Positions 11,423 through 22,909 of a stretch of 60,202 nt of DNA are shown piece after piece. Position 1 is the first letter of the stretch, and the number at the start of each line of letters is the position of its first letter. Under the pieces are notes generated by a model, which searched no databases, had not been told where the DNA came from, and saw only the letters and a program-made list of their open reading frames with translations. The stretch spans positions 1-60,202 of the forward strand of contig QXCR01000179.1 of NCBI GenBank assembly GCA_004380135.1, given 5' to 3'. The stretch is from Stemphylium vesicarium. Taxonomy: Eukaryota; Ascomycota; Dothideomycetes; Pleosporales; Pleosporaceae. The position numbers and the translations under genes are program-made.

Positions 11423-11756
11423 GAATGTGAGGTTTTGGGGAAGTGTAAACGGTGGTTCGTGGAGAAGATGTGAGAGATATGAAATGACTACTTGTATATA
11501 TATATACATACATACGCGAGGCTTCATTGCACGCCATTGGGGGGAGGGGGGGGGGAACATGTACAAGTCCGATCAAGGCGTCAGGTTATGAAAGATTTCC
11601 ACTCTTTTTTAGATGGTACATATTGCTAGCTAAAGCTATGGCAAAGGAAGAAAACTCAAGTCAAAAACGCCTGCGCGATATATCTGGGTATAAAGCGTTT
11701 GTTCCGCCCACGCATCATTTTATCCTCCACTCCACTCCACGCGATACTGTTATCCC
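11423..11756. other. Convergent 3' flanks
   Basis: The stretch contains a (TA)n-like run near 11493-11511 and a G-rich tract at 11539-11557. I see no gene. Confidence 0.5.
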
Positions 11757-12623
11757 TTACATGAACATGTTGCTCTTGGGGCTATCCCTTCGCTTCTCAT
11801 AGAGCCACTTGTTGTTCAGTCCCACGCTCGCCTTTCCTGTCGATGGTGTGGGTGTGCCGGGAGTTGCGCTGCTCGAGCTGTCGCCGAACAGACTGCTACT
11901 CATCGAACTTCCATAGCTTAACCGCTTCGTCGCTGACCCATTGAGACTCGAGGAGAAGGGAGAGTTTGAGGTCGACCTTCCGAGGTTCGGTCGGGGGCTG
12001 CCATTCATGGGTGAGCCTGAGCCGTAGTCCTGGTTGCTGAAGCTATTGCTACGTGGTGTGGAGCGCTGGTATCGCGGAGGAGTAACGTAGTTTGGAGAGG
12101 CAAAAGCAGAGCCTGGCGTCAGAGGCGCATGCACTCCAGCTTTCAAGCCCATGGAAGCGCGTTGGGAGGGTGTGAGAGGAATGTCGGCGATATCATCGGG
12201 GTAGTAGCGGCGGACGAGGGGGAGGAAGGCGATGACAATGTTGACGACAAAGACGATGCGGATGAGAAGTATGGCCCATGCACTGAAGGGTACAGCTTTT
12301 ACGACGGCGTTTATCGGGGTCCTGGCATGACGTTAGCACTTGATGTACCTGGCGAGAGAGGGCCAAACTTACGATGCGTACTCCAATACCTTGACCTTTT
12401 CTGTAACACTGTTCCCATAGACGGAGAGAAACAGAAAGCCAGAGTTGAGCACGATAGCTCGGACGTTGCGCTCGTCAAAAGTGGTAGCGTACTGGCGACG
12501 CGCGATTTCGTCAAACTTTGGATGCCTCCATGATCCGTTGGGCGTGTACTGTTGTTGAGTCTGCGCGGATGGCGTAGTGGGCATTGGCGGTGTCGCCGAC
12601 TGCGCGTTCCTTGTGAGCGACAT
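11757..12623 (-). CDS. pom34: Nuclear pore membrane protein POM34
   Basis: Exon 1 is 12623-12373 and exon 2 12321-11757 (271 aa), with donor GTAAGT, branch GCTAAC and acceptor CCAG. The order matches fungal POM34, a pore-membrane nucleoporin that anchors the NPC together with Pom152/Ndc1. A Ser/Thr/Pro-rich N-terminus leads to WRHPKFDEIARRQ, a first membrane helix (RAIVLNSGFLFLSVYGN), a second helix (AILLIRIVFVVNIVIAFLPL) after the intron, the signature DIPLTPSQRASMGLKAG, and a long Ser/Pro/Gly-rich nucleoplasmic or cytosolic tail. The frame is open a little further upstream without an ATG. A mini-exon at about 12793 (ATGTCACT) spliced to 12729 would give a longer N-terminus and is the alternative start. 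Confidence 0.8.
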
Positions 12624-13021
12624 GGCCGACGGGACTTGAAGCTTTGGACGTGGTTGTTTGTTTGGTTCGCAGGGTGTCGCAGCAAAAGTATCTAACGCCA
12701 ATGGCGCGTACTCTACTGCGCTGTTGCTGTTGGTTAGGTTAGTAATTAGTATTTAATCTCTCGGAAAGAAAACGCGAGACTACAGTGACATTATGGCTGA
12801 GGTCGTCGTCGTTGTCGGCGTTGTCGGCGTTGTGAGTGATACAGTGAGCGTTGTACGGCAACCATGTTTTGCCAAGGGCCCTTGGAGGACGACCACTCTA
12901 GCTCGGACAGGGGTCCTTTCGCTAGCCAAAGCCCTCTCACCCCGCGTCATCCCGCAGCTGCCAGCCCAAACCCTCCCACTTGCGCCGTCTGCAGCTTCAT
13001 TCTCTCCATGTCACTTTAAAC
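12624..13021. promoter_or_regulatory. Divergent promoter between POM34 and the ANL-like gene
   Basis: The 398-bp region is shared by two divergent genes. It includes a GTCGTCGTCGTTGTCGGCG-type simple stretch near 12800-12830, and a CACTTTAAAC leader before the ATG at 13022. Confidence 0.5.
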
Positions 13022-14769
13022 ATGGCTGGACTCCTCGAACAGATCGACGTGGCCATCTCGGACCTCCTCACCGGCTGGAACGTCTACACCACCCTCATTG
13101 CTTTCGGTATCGTCGGCTTCCTAGGCTTCATCATCTACGACAGCGCCGACGCCGACACGCACCCGCTGCTGCTGGCGAGACAGGCGCAAGCTTCGTACGT
13201 GAGGCAACCAGGAGAATCTGCCGTCTTCAGGTCGCCCGAAACTCCCCATGGCTACCCTCTTCGTACCGGTCTCGCCGTAAGACCTCCCGGCGCTCCCATG
13301 TACTCTGCCGGCAAAGATGGCGACCTCCGCGACATCTGGCGACGTGTTACGGGCGAGATACCTCTCGAGAAGGGCGCCAAATCTAGCGGTACTGCAAACA
13401 TCATGACCGTCTTCGGCAAGGAAGGTGTCACCGAGCACAAGGTTGAGGACGTCACCAAGGAAATCGCCATCATCGGAAAGCATTTGCAGGATCGCGGCGC
13501 AAAGAGAGTGGCTGTATATCTGCCCAACAGTCTGGAGTTCCTCGGTACACTCTTCGCGGGCGCTTTCTACGGCTTCACACCCATCCTGATCCCGTACAAC
13601 CAGCCGCAGGAAACCCTCGTCGAACTCCTGGTTCAGACGGGCGCCGACGCACTCATTGCCGAGGCTGGGTCTCTTTCCCTCGCCGAAGTCAGCCAGGGTG
13701 CATCCGCTCTCCGCTCAATCATCTGGACAGTGGAGAAAACCAGCAGGCACATGGACTGGAGTGAGGTGCCCGAGGGCATCGGTGGAAAGATCGACGTCGC
13801 TGTCTGGCATGAGCTTGTCCAGGAACAAAAGAACGGTGCTGCTGCTCTTCCTTCGACTTCCGAGAAGCCTCCTGGTATTGTGTTCCTCTGGCAAGAGGCC
13901 ATTGGCAAGCCGGCTGAGATTGTCGAGTTCACCCAACAGGTATGTACGGACTGAAGGTTGAAGCACACTCTGACTGACCACAACAGAACCTCACTGCTGC
14001 CGTTGGTGCCCTCATCACCTCTCTCCCAGCCATACACCGTCTCAACCCATCGGATACCTTCCTTCCCGCCGACGCCTTTACACACTCTTACTGCTTGTGC
14101 TTGACACTTGCAGCCCTGTTCTCCCACGCAACAGTCATCATCCAATCGGTGGCTGGCCCAGGTGTAGATCTGACCCTAGCCACTCGCTCCATCGCCCCCA
14201 CTGTTACCGTCGTCTCTGCCGAGACCGCCGCGAAGCTCCACAATACCACCAAGACTTCGGTCACGGGAGGCCCACAGAAACTGGCCCACTACTTGGAGAC
14301 TCGAATGCTGACGGCCGGTCGCCTACCTACCGACAATCTTCTCACCAAGCTCAACGCCCCAGCGAGAGCTGCTGTTGGCACTACTCCTGGAAAACTGCGT
14401 TTGATGCTCGTATCCGAGCGACAAGGCTTGAACACACCCCCATTGAGCTCCGAGGACCTTTCAGACCTTCGCATCTATACCAAGGCTCGTGTTGTCTACG
14501 CTCTGACCACTGCCAAGGTGGCTGGAGCCGTAGCCCAAACGAACATTTACGACTACAGAAGGGAAGAGACGCCGTCGAATAAGCACAGCCACTTTGGTGT
14601 GCCGCTGAGCTGTGTTGAGATCAAGGTCAAGGACACGCTACAGCACAAGACTACAGATGAACAGACTGTTGGCGAGCTTGTAGTCAATGGGTCATCAGTA
14701 GCTGGTGGGCAGGTTTCACTTGGAGTGAATGCGACTATTCGAGAGGATCATACTTTAGCCTATCTGTAG
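13022..14769 (+). CDS. Acyl-CoA synthetase-like (ANL) protein, degenerate and membrane anchored
   Basis: Exon 1 is 13022-13939 and exon 2 13987-14769 (566 aa), with a clean 47-nt intron (GTATGT..CTGAC..ACAG). Residues about 20-40 form a membrane helix (TTLIAFGIVGFLGFIIYDS). The rest follows the long-chain acyl-CoA synthetase layout: an N-terminal AMP-binding region with VAVYLPNSLEFLGTLFAGAF and GFTPILIPYNQPQETLVELL, then the position of the ATP-binding loop. Family members there carry a Ser/Thr/Gly-rich TSGTTGxPK-type loop. Here it reads WQEAIGKPAEIVEF, and the following helix NLTAAVGALITSLPAI is preserved. The usual YGxTE motif is not recognisable, and the chain stops after GELVVNGSSVAG, so the mobile C-terminal subdomain with its catalytic lysine is absent. 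It is probably a non-catalytic or altered homologue at the ER or lipid-droplet surface; the location is inference. Confidence 0.7.
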
Positions 14770-15621
14770 ATACTCTAGCTCATGACATTGAATCAAGCTG
14801 GCCATTTCTCCAAGGGGTGCTTTGACAAAGAAAATAAGACCGGCTTTGTAAGACCGAAGAACCGCCTGTAAAGTCTTGAAATTTTGTCGACGAGCCGCTA
14901 CCAGGTGTCAGATTTGCTTTTGCAGTTTATCGGCTTTGACCCGCGCACATCTGCCGACACCACGTGATATGCTTCAATGAGCGATCGATTGTCGCAGACA
15001 AGTGCCTTCATACGTCAAGTCGCAGATAGGGATTGAATTCATCTGCATCTCAGAGAAGACGCGGTAGCTATCAGCTCGCGTGGGGATCGTCTCTCTGGGG
15101 TAATATCAGCCGAAACGCCACCGAACCGGTGCCCTCGCTAGAGCTCGACCGACTAGGGTTGCTTATCTGCAGCTGCACGACCATCGAATAGCAGTCTGCG
15201 CCATGTCAACACCGTCGCGCTTCCCCCAAGGACCGAGACCGCGGGTTTAAGCCGCTAACACACAAATCTTGCGTCGTGACTGGTACCAGACGAACAATGG
15301 CTTGCACAACGATGCTCGAAGAGTATTCATGGCGGCACTATGCCTAGGACGGAACCTCGTTTTCTTGTTTAGAAGGAGCTGGACCCCGGGGACTGTTTTC
15401 CCTTTCGCCGCTTATCTTATCACGCTTGACGCTCGTACTTGTAGACGTAACGGTAAAACGTTCGGAGATCTGCACTTGAGCGCGCTGTTCTGCGCGCTGT
15501 TCTGCGCGCTACTGGACTGGGGGATAAAAGAGGTGCAGGTATCCCGTTCTTTTCGCACGTTCAAGGTGTAGACGGTTTTTTGGCCTGATTCCATCCCCAC
15601 CCTTGACATTGCAAGGTCAAG
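14770..15621. other. Intergenic, promoter of the NCS1 permease
   Basis: A short direct repeat (GCGCGCTGTTCT, about two and a half copies) lies at about 15480-15511. I see no gene. Confidence 0.5.
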
Positions 15622-17525
15622 ATGCCGTTGATTGAGAAGCCGCATTGGACGGTCAAGGTTGAGCAGCCTAGTAGTGCTTTTGCCGAGGGTAATGCACGAT
15701 GGTAGGTAAAACATGATGCCATATCTTAGAGTTCGGGATAGAGCAAATGCTGATATATTGTTACCAACAGGACAAACCGAGATCTTGACCCCGTCCCTCG
15801 GCATGCTCGAAAGTGGGGTGTAACGAGCTTCATCTCGTACTGGATTTCCGACGCCTTCAAGTAAACGAAACCTCGAAACCATTGCAATAGTAATGAGTCT
15901 AACAACTACGCAGCGCAGCAACATGGCAATTCGCATCCAGCATCATCGCAATCGGTACTTTTCCCTCCATCCCAACCATCTAACCGTTTCTCTAACATGT
16001 GTTAAGGTCTAACATGGCGCGAATCCCTTGGCATAGTCGCCCTCGCCTTCTTCATAATCTCCTTCGTCATCGCGCTAAACGGCGCAATCGGCGTCCTGCA
16101 CCACGTCCCCTTCCCCGTAATCGCGCGCGCATCCTGGGGGTTCTGGGGCTCGTACCTCGCCATCATCTCGCGCGCCGTGCTCGCCGTCTTCTGGTTCGCA
16201 ATCCAAAACATGAACGGCGCGAATGCCGTGCGCGTCATGCTAGGCGCCATCTGGCCCTCTTTTCTCACGCTCAAAAACGGGATCCCGGAGAGCCAGGGTA
16301 TCGATACCGCGACCATGATTAGTTTTTTCTTGTTTTGGCTCGGGAGTATCCCGTTTCTTGTCATGCATCCGAATCAACTGCGGTGGCTGTTCATGGCCAA
16401 GAGCATCATCGTGCCCATTGCGTGGATTGCCATTCTCATCTGGGCGTTTGTGAGTACGGGGGGTGGCGGCGAGATGTGGAATCAGACTGCGACGTTAAAG
16501 GGGAGTGCGTATTCGTGGGGTTTCCTGTCGAGTTTGACATCGGTGATTGGGAATTATGCTACGCTTTCTGTTAATCAGGTATGTCAACACACACACAGAT
16601 ATCTCCCCCCTTCCTGATCTACTTCCCCAAACCCCTCATGTTGGAGAGCTGGCTGTTAACGATATAATAGTCCGACTTCTCCCGCTACTCCCGCGTCAGC
16701 GTAAAATGGCAATGCATCTACGTCCCCTTCCTCCCCATCGTCTTCACATTCATCGCGTTCATCGGCGTGGCCGCCACCTCCGCGGGAGCCGTCCAATACG
16801 GCGAGATAAACTGGGACCCCATGGCCCTAATCTCCCACTGGGACAATCGCGCCTGCCGCTTCTTCGCCGCCTTCAGTTTCGCCCTCGCCGCCCTCGGTGT
16901 AAACATCTCAGCGAATTCCCTCTCCGCTGCAAACGACCTCACCGCTCTGTTTCCCCAGTACATCAATATCCGCCGTGGCCAGCTGCTCTGCGCCGTCCTC
17001 TGCTGGGCCCTCGTCCCCTGGAAGATTCTCGCCAGCGCAGGCAGCTTTCTCAACTTCATGGCTGCGTATGCCATTTTTCTGGGGCCCATTGCAGCGATCA
17101 TGGTCATGGACTTTTGGGTCGTGCATCGTGGGAAATATGACACGTTGGCTCTGTACCAATACCACGGCATCTACCGCTACACGGGCGGCTGCAACTGGCG
17201 CGCCATTGTTGCGTTTCTTGTTGGCGTGGCGCCCAATATGCCGGGGTTTATCCAATCCATCAACCCGGATATCGATGCTGGGGTAGGCGCGCGGCCGTAT
17301 AATTTCGGGTGGTTGCTGGGATTCACGGCGACGACGATTGTTTATCTCGTACTGGAGATGGTGGTTGCCCCGCCAACGGAGACGTTTATCGACCGCGCTG
17401 TGTATCCGGATGAGATTTATGATGAGAGTACCGCTGTGGATGAGGGCGTTAGTGTGGGGAGTGGAGGGGAAGATGGAAGGGGGGAGAAGATGGGGTGGAA
17501 GGCGAAGATGAATCGGATTCTGTAG
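15622..17525 (+). CDS. NCS1-family nucleobase/allantoin-type permease
   Basis: Five exons: 15622-15701, 15771-15860, 15914-15954, 16007-16578, 16671-17525 (545 aa). Introns are 52-92 nt, and all junctions restore the family pattern. Diagnostic segments in order are WTNRDLDPVPRHARKWG, SYWISDAFN, ATWQFASSIIAIGLTWRESL, LHHVPFPVIARASWGFWGS, ISRAVLAVFWFAIQ, the loop SDFSRYSR, the NISANSLSAANDLTALFPQY motif of Fur-type NCS1 carriers, and AAIMVMDFWVVHRGKYD. About twelve membrane helices are present, with an acidic, Gly-rich C-terminal tail. Family members import uracil, allantoin, uridine, thiamine or related compounds across the plasma membrane. The exact substrate cannot be read from sequence alone. 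Confidence 0.9.
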
Positions 17526-17736
17526 AAGAAGTATGACGTGGTGAGATGTTACCATCTTAGTGTTGATTCAACTTGGAGATACACTGTCCATGTCTTTGGC
17601 CTGTGAATGAATCTTATCTGGTATTGAAATCAAGGCATTAGGGTTATGTCATAGAGCACCTGTGAACGACCCAAACCAAGTCTCTACCCAACATCTCAAC
17701 AAACCCCTCTTCCTACCTCAAACCCTACGACAACCC

Positions 17737-18498
17737 TCACAACCCAACAGCAACCCCCAACACTGCCGCCGCAACCATAGCCCCAAACCCAACCTGCACC
17801 CTACCCCCCGTCCCCGCACTATCCCCCGCACCCGTACTCGCTTCCGCACTCGCCGCAGCAACCTGCAACCCATACGCCGTCGATGTAGCCGCCGTCCCAT
17901 TAATCGTAGTCGTAACAACGCTCGTCGCCGTCGTACTAGCCGTACAACCCGCCCAGCTCGTCCACGGCGGCGAACTACTCCAGGGCCCCGCCGTCCACCC
18001 AGGCCAATCCGACGCCGGGCATGCGCTGCCGTCCCACCATGCGGTCCAGGGCCCGTCGCGCCAGTCGGAGCGCGTAGACCAGTCGCTGTAGGGGCCGTAG
18101 TTTGATGAGCCCCAGGGGCCCGGGCCGGAGGCTCCTGCGGTTGTGTGTTAGTGTGAGATTCTACGTTTGTGCATAGATGGATGGATGGTAGGAAAAGTGA
18201 TGAACGTACCTCCCCAATGTCGACCTGGTCCGCCTCCTGGCCCGTGGTCTCCGTCTGGTCCCCATCCGCCGCCAGGTCCGTAGCTGCCCGTTGGCCAGGG
18301 CGCAGCCGTCAGCGTCGAAGGGATTTTTCCGTCTGAGACGAGCGAGCTGTAGATTGAGGACCATTTTCCTGGTGCGTCGGACGCCCATGATGGACCGTTT
18401 TCGTACCAGTCGCCGGTTGTTGTGGGGGCCGGTGTGGTGCTTTGTGCGATGATGGGGGCGACGAGCGCTGAGGAGAGGGTTGCGAGGGTGAATCGCAT
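17737..18498 (-). CDS. Secreted Trp-rich protein with GPI-type C-terminus
   Basis: Exon 1 is 18498-18210, exon 2 18134-17737 (228 aa), with donor GTACGT, a CACTAAC branch and acceptor CGCAG. It has a signal peptide (MRFTLATLSSALVAPIIAQ), then a Gly/Pro/Trp-rich middle with repeated Trp spacing (WGPDGDHGPGG, WGSSNYGPYSDWSTRSDW, DGPWTAWWDGSACPASDWPGW). A Thr/Ser/Ala-rich spacer suitable for O-mannosylation follows, and the end is a hydrophobic tail (FGAMVAAAVLGVAVGL) after Gly/Ala/Ser-rich residues, as expected for GPI attachment. A cell-wall or surface role is inferred; I know no biochemical function. It has only two cysteines in the visible mature part. Confidence 0.7.
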
Positions 18499-19908
18499 CT
18501 TGATTTCTTCAGTAGATTGTGCCGCCTTTTGCTAAGAATTCCCCTGGATGAGGTGGGCTGATGGAAATGTCGTGGGTCAAAGTAATGTCGCAGCTCGTTG
18601 TGGTGCGGTGTAACGGTACTCAGCCTTGCATATGTGTGTAAAACAAACGCTCAGAAGACGTCCAAACATGCGACACCCCAGCCCTTCAAATACCCTCTCG
18701 ACACCGACACACGCGGCCTGTAGATCTACTGGACGCCATCATAGCATACCTTAGAATCCGTCATAGAAGACTTTCCGGAGGGGTTCCGCGAGCGCTCAGC
18801 CGAGTTAGTTTCACCCAAGTGGTCAAACAATAGCTTGTGAGGGAGAGCATCACTCGAGAAACTGCGCAAGCAACATGCTTACATGCTTACGCGTGCCAAA
18901 GACGTGCGTGTACTGTCTCGGCCCTCTTCCGGGCGCAAAAAGCAAACGAAACGAGATATCATTGGCATGGTCATGATGCAGGGCAAGTGCTCAGCCTTAT
19001 GCATCTACGGATGCGGAGTCGACGAACTGCGGGACCATGCGACGAAAACTTGACATTGTGCTTGATTGGACAACATGGTATCAGAAGGTGATCCTGTGAC
19101 TCGAAAGAGAAAGTGCGGCTTGCGTTACGCGTGTTTCGGAGAATGAGAGTGGGGAGAAAACGCGGAGTAACGTGCTGCAGTACTACCATGCTTGCGTATG
19201 TCGATTGTCGACGTTGTACTTACCCCAGAATGCACCGGCAACAGTATACGTGGGAATGCGCAACATAATTGTGGTGTCACTGCTTCTTCTTTCTGCAAGT
19301 GTGTCGTGAATGTCATAACGCCAAAGTTGAAAACCGCAACAGATGTACTGGAGGCCGGAAGAGGAAAGGCCGGCTGCCGATCTGTCGGGAAAGACGGAGG
19401 TAAAATGTCCCGATGCGACGCTGACTGTGACAATACCATCACCGAATGACAGCATGCAAATGCGAATCGTGGCATTAGCATACGCGTCTGCGTTCGTGGT
19501 CTTACGGTTTGACTAAATCTTTGTTAGAGTGTGCTGGCATCCCCATCACCAGCAGGAAATTTGCGCGTGCTTGACCAGATCATGAGTGTATGAGGTGACA
19601 CGAACGACTGCGGTCAAGATCTTGCAAGTATGTGGAATATGTGAAGTGCAGAAAGACGTCGATCTGTTGCGCCCAAAATGTCGTGTCGACTTCTATTGTG
19701 GGGAAAACTTGGTATATGTAAGTCGGATTGCGCAAGCCGGCGCTGTGGTATGTTCGGTATGATCCGAGCAAATTGCTTCTGCGCATTACACAAACCGAGC
19801 TCGGCATTTCACAAAATGCCGTCATGACGCATATAGAGTTGCATGGCACGAAAGGTGCGTGTCCCATTATCGTATTGGTATATTCATCGCCAGCGACCTG
19901 TCCACCAT
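18499..19908. other. Intergenic, 1.4 kb
   Basis: This is the upstream region of the GPI-anchored gene and the 3' flank of the AP-1 mu gene, separated by about 1 kb of unassigned DNA. Open frames of up to about 118 codons overlap on both strands without domain signals. I see nothing further. Confidence 0.5.
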
Positions 19909-21454
19909 CTAGTTCACATCCGGTAATCGCACGGCAATGTCGCCCGATTGTGTAATGTAACGCACCCATGGCAATGAGGGGTATTGCAGCTGTGTTCATG
20001 TCAGCGATCAACTTTTGGACTTTGTCATCGCATGGGCTTACCTTTGGCTCAATAATCTTCAGATACCGCACCTGAATACCCGAGGTGGTGAAGTAGGGGA
20101 TTTCAAACTTGACGTTGATGGGCCTCTTCGCCTTCCCAGCGCCGACACCACCCATACTGCCACCAAAGCCTCCCATCATACCGCCGCCTTTCTCATCATC
20201 GCCGCGCACAGATGGAAGTCCAAGTTCGGCGCGCATGAGGAACTCCTTGCCACCTCCGAACTGCTTGATCTTCCAGACTATTGAGGATGTCTCTGGCGCG
20301 TAGTGTACGGTACCAATGTTTGTTCGGAAACGTGGAGTGTCTGCGTCTTCTGGCACGGGTATCGAGATTTGCACGTTGTTCGCTGTGCTTCGTCGCTTAA
20401 ACTGTGCTCGCGCCTATGGAGAGTTAGCATGTCGCGGTCTTCAAGGAGGCAGCGATATTCACCTTCAACATGTACTCTATCCTGCTGCCTGAGTGGCTCT
20501 CCACTATGCACTCCACCCAGATGAGGGGCTTGACTTGTGTGTTCAATCGATAGCTCATAAGCTCAAACTCGCCGTCGGGTGGGATAAAGCTGATGGTGCG
20601 GTCGTTTTCGAATCTTGATAACCGTACGCACTGGTGGAATTTGACGTCCTCCATCTCGACGGCCTTTCCTCGTGTAGCTCTTCCAGTAGTCTCGAACATG
20701 GCCTTGTCGTTCAACCCCAACCGTAGCTCAGGCATACCCGAGAGGTAGCACTTCATCTTGACAGCACCCAAAATTTCAGATCGGAGCACGCTACCGGTCG
20801 CGGAAACGAGGAGATTGAGCGATTCGACGACGTCGAGGAACACTTCGTTCTTGCGGTATCGAATGCCTTCGCTTCGCCAGCTGACGGCGTTTGTGACTGC
20901 AATGGGCGGCCGTGCCTGGACTTCGAGCTTGTGCGATTCCTGGGTAATGTACCTGCGCAGATGCCATGTGAGTGGGGACACATATGATAGTGAATTTGAG
21001 AGCCATACTCTTGCAGAATCTTGGTCTCGGTTGTCTGTGGGTAGCCAAAGTCCATCATCTCATCCAGCAGCTCGTAGATGACGACAAAGTTGTCCCTTAT
21101 ACTTTCCTCCTCGAGCTCCTTGAAGTATTCTGTAAAGACCTCGACCACCTTGTGGAGGAACAGGAGGATTTCGGCGGCATTTGAGTTTCGCTTGGTGAGG
21201 GCGAGGAGGTAGAGGTTGTTGTGGCGGATGTAGAGGTAGTTGATGCCTTCGCTGGAGAAGCACGGTGGGACCGCGGAGCTCTCATCTTCGGCCTCGCTGA
21301 GTAGAACTGGGAACTTTTCAACCGCTGACATGGGAATATCTCCCCTGTAGTTGCGCGCCAAAAGGGTCTATGCACTTGTCAATACGCAGCCTCTCTGGGG
21401 CTCTGACCGCCATACCTTGCCCTTGAGGTCGAGAAAGAAGACGGCCGACGCCAT
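19909..21454 (-). CDS. apm1: AP-1 clathrin adaptor complex, mu subunit
   Basis: Five exons: 21454-21416, 21367-21009, 20952-20463, 20413-20042, 19989-19909 (446 aa, normal for AP-1 mu). The start MASAVFFLDLKGK, the longin-type N-domain with KELEEESIRDNFVVIYELLD and MDFGYPQTTETKILQEYIT, and the mu-homology domain (RSEGIRYRKNEVFLDVVESL, CVRLSRFENDRTISFIPPDG, ARAQFKRRSTANNVQI) are all conserved. The end LPWVRYITQSGDIAVRLPDV is typical. The subunit binds YxxPhi sorting signals and helps select cargo for clathrin vesicles at the trans-Golgi network and endosomes. The high match through the DNFVVIYELLDE block favours AP-1 over AP-2 mu. A Gly-rich insertion (GGGMMGGFGGSMGGVGAG) sits in the C-terminal domain. 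Confidence 0.95.
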
Positions 21455-22909
21455 TGTGAGAGACTGTAAGTGCGTTCAAGAAGAGAAGAAAAGATCGATG
21501 AGCTATCGGATCATATTGCGCGAGGAAATGTGATCGAGGGGTACTTGTGCCATGTCGTGTCGCGTCTCGGTGATGCCAGAGTAATTGCGGCTCTTCCCGT
21601 CTGCCAAGCCCACTCTGGACACTAGCCTCTTTCCGTCGCAGCATTAGCATCCTTACACCGAGATGCGACCAACTCCACAGCTATCAAATCTGACCCATAC
21701 AGGCGACTGGTACTGATATGCATGCTGTTCGCCACTGGGAAACACAATAGTGATTCTTTGTACATGAAGTTCGCCTCGCATCAACTATGCGCAAACAGGG
21801 CCCTACTTGGAATGATTTCTGCGAGACCTCTGGGCATCATGATTGCATTCTGCATTCTTGTCCAGGCACACTGTCCACACGACCTGAGATTTCGGTATTG
21901 GAATTTTGGTTCTGAGGCGACATCTTTTCTCTGGTTGTCGCGCAATTCTAACTTCGGCGCCCGCTGCCCGAAAGTCACTCGCATTTACATCTAGCATAGC
22001 AATGTGTTGGCTGTACGCTTGAAGAGCAAAGGAGCACCCGAAGAAGCAGTTTACGGAGGAGATGACCAGAGAGTACACTGACCCTCAGATTACTGCTGGA
22101 CTGCTCATTGTATTCAACAGGGAGATATTGCCGCACAGTTTCTCACTGGTGTCAGCGCTGCAGCCAGTCTTCTCTTATACTCATCGTCTGTAATGGTCTT
22201 ATAGGGCCTCTCAGTCGGCGGCCTTGTCCAATTATCAACGCCATGATTAGACTGGGCCTGTAGTGAAAGAAGTCATCTAATCCTAACCGATACCGACAGC
22301 TCAAAGCCGTCACTGCGTGTCCTAACGTCGGGTCCAGACAGCCAAGCAACTCCACCTTGCTAAGATCGATTGTTCAGTTCCATCATCTTCCGACTACCTT
22401 GTAGTGACCAAATCTATGGCCTGGTATGGTTTCGGCCTTTTGAAATTCCAGAGCTCAAGGGCGCACCTTTGTTTTACTCCGCAGTACAAGGCTTCGGGTA
22501 TCCAGGCCAACCTCGGGATTCTTGATAGCTCCCTTGTCCCATCCGATGATGAATCGGAACTTAGTAATTCGCTACATCAAACGGCTTTGCTCCTGCCCTT
22601 CTAACACGATCTCATGTTGACTTTGATGCCACGTCTTATCTGATATCACGCGACGCATGGCCAGCAATCTTTGAAAGAATGCACTGACCACACTTTCACT
22701 CATGTTCTGGAAGATCAATGCTTACATTTGTAGGTAGTGTATACACATCACGTGAAGAGGGCAAACGGGCCGCCCCACTCGCTTCCATACCTATGGTCCC
22801 AGCAAGCAGGCACCTTCTCACTAATGCGACCCTTGACTTCTACATTAGTCACTCAACCATTGCTGATCAAGCGCCGAAATTCTTCAACTCCCCATAGCTT
22901 TGCGCGGTA
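21455..22909. other. Intergenic, 1.45 kb divergent region
   Basis: The region lies between the divergent AP-1 mu and RING-protein genes. Small frames exist but none has a convincing start, length or family signal. Both flanks should contain promoters. Confidence 0.5.

Noticed and set aside
15480..15511. GCGCGCTGTTCT direct repeat as a mobile element end
   Set aside because: Only two and a half short units, no inverted ends or duplication around it.
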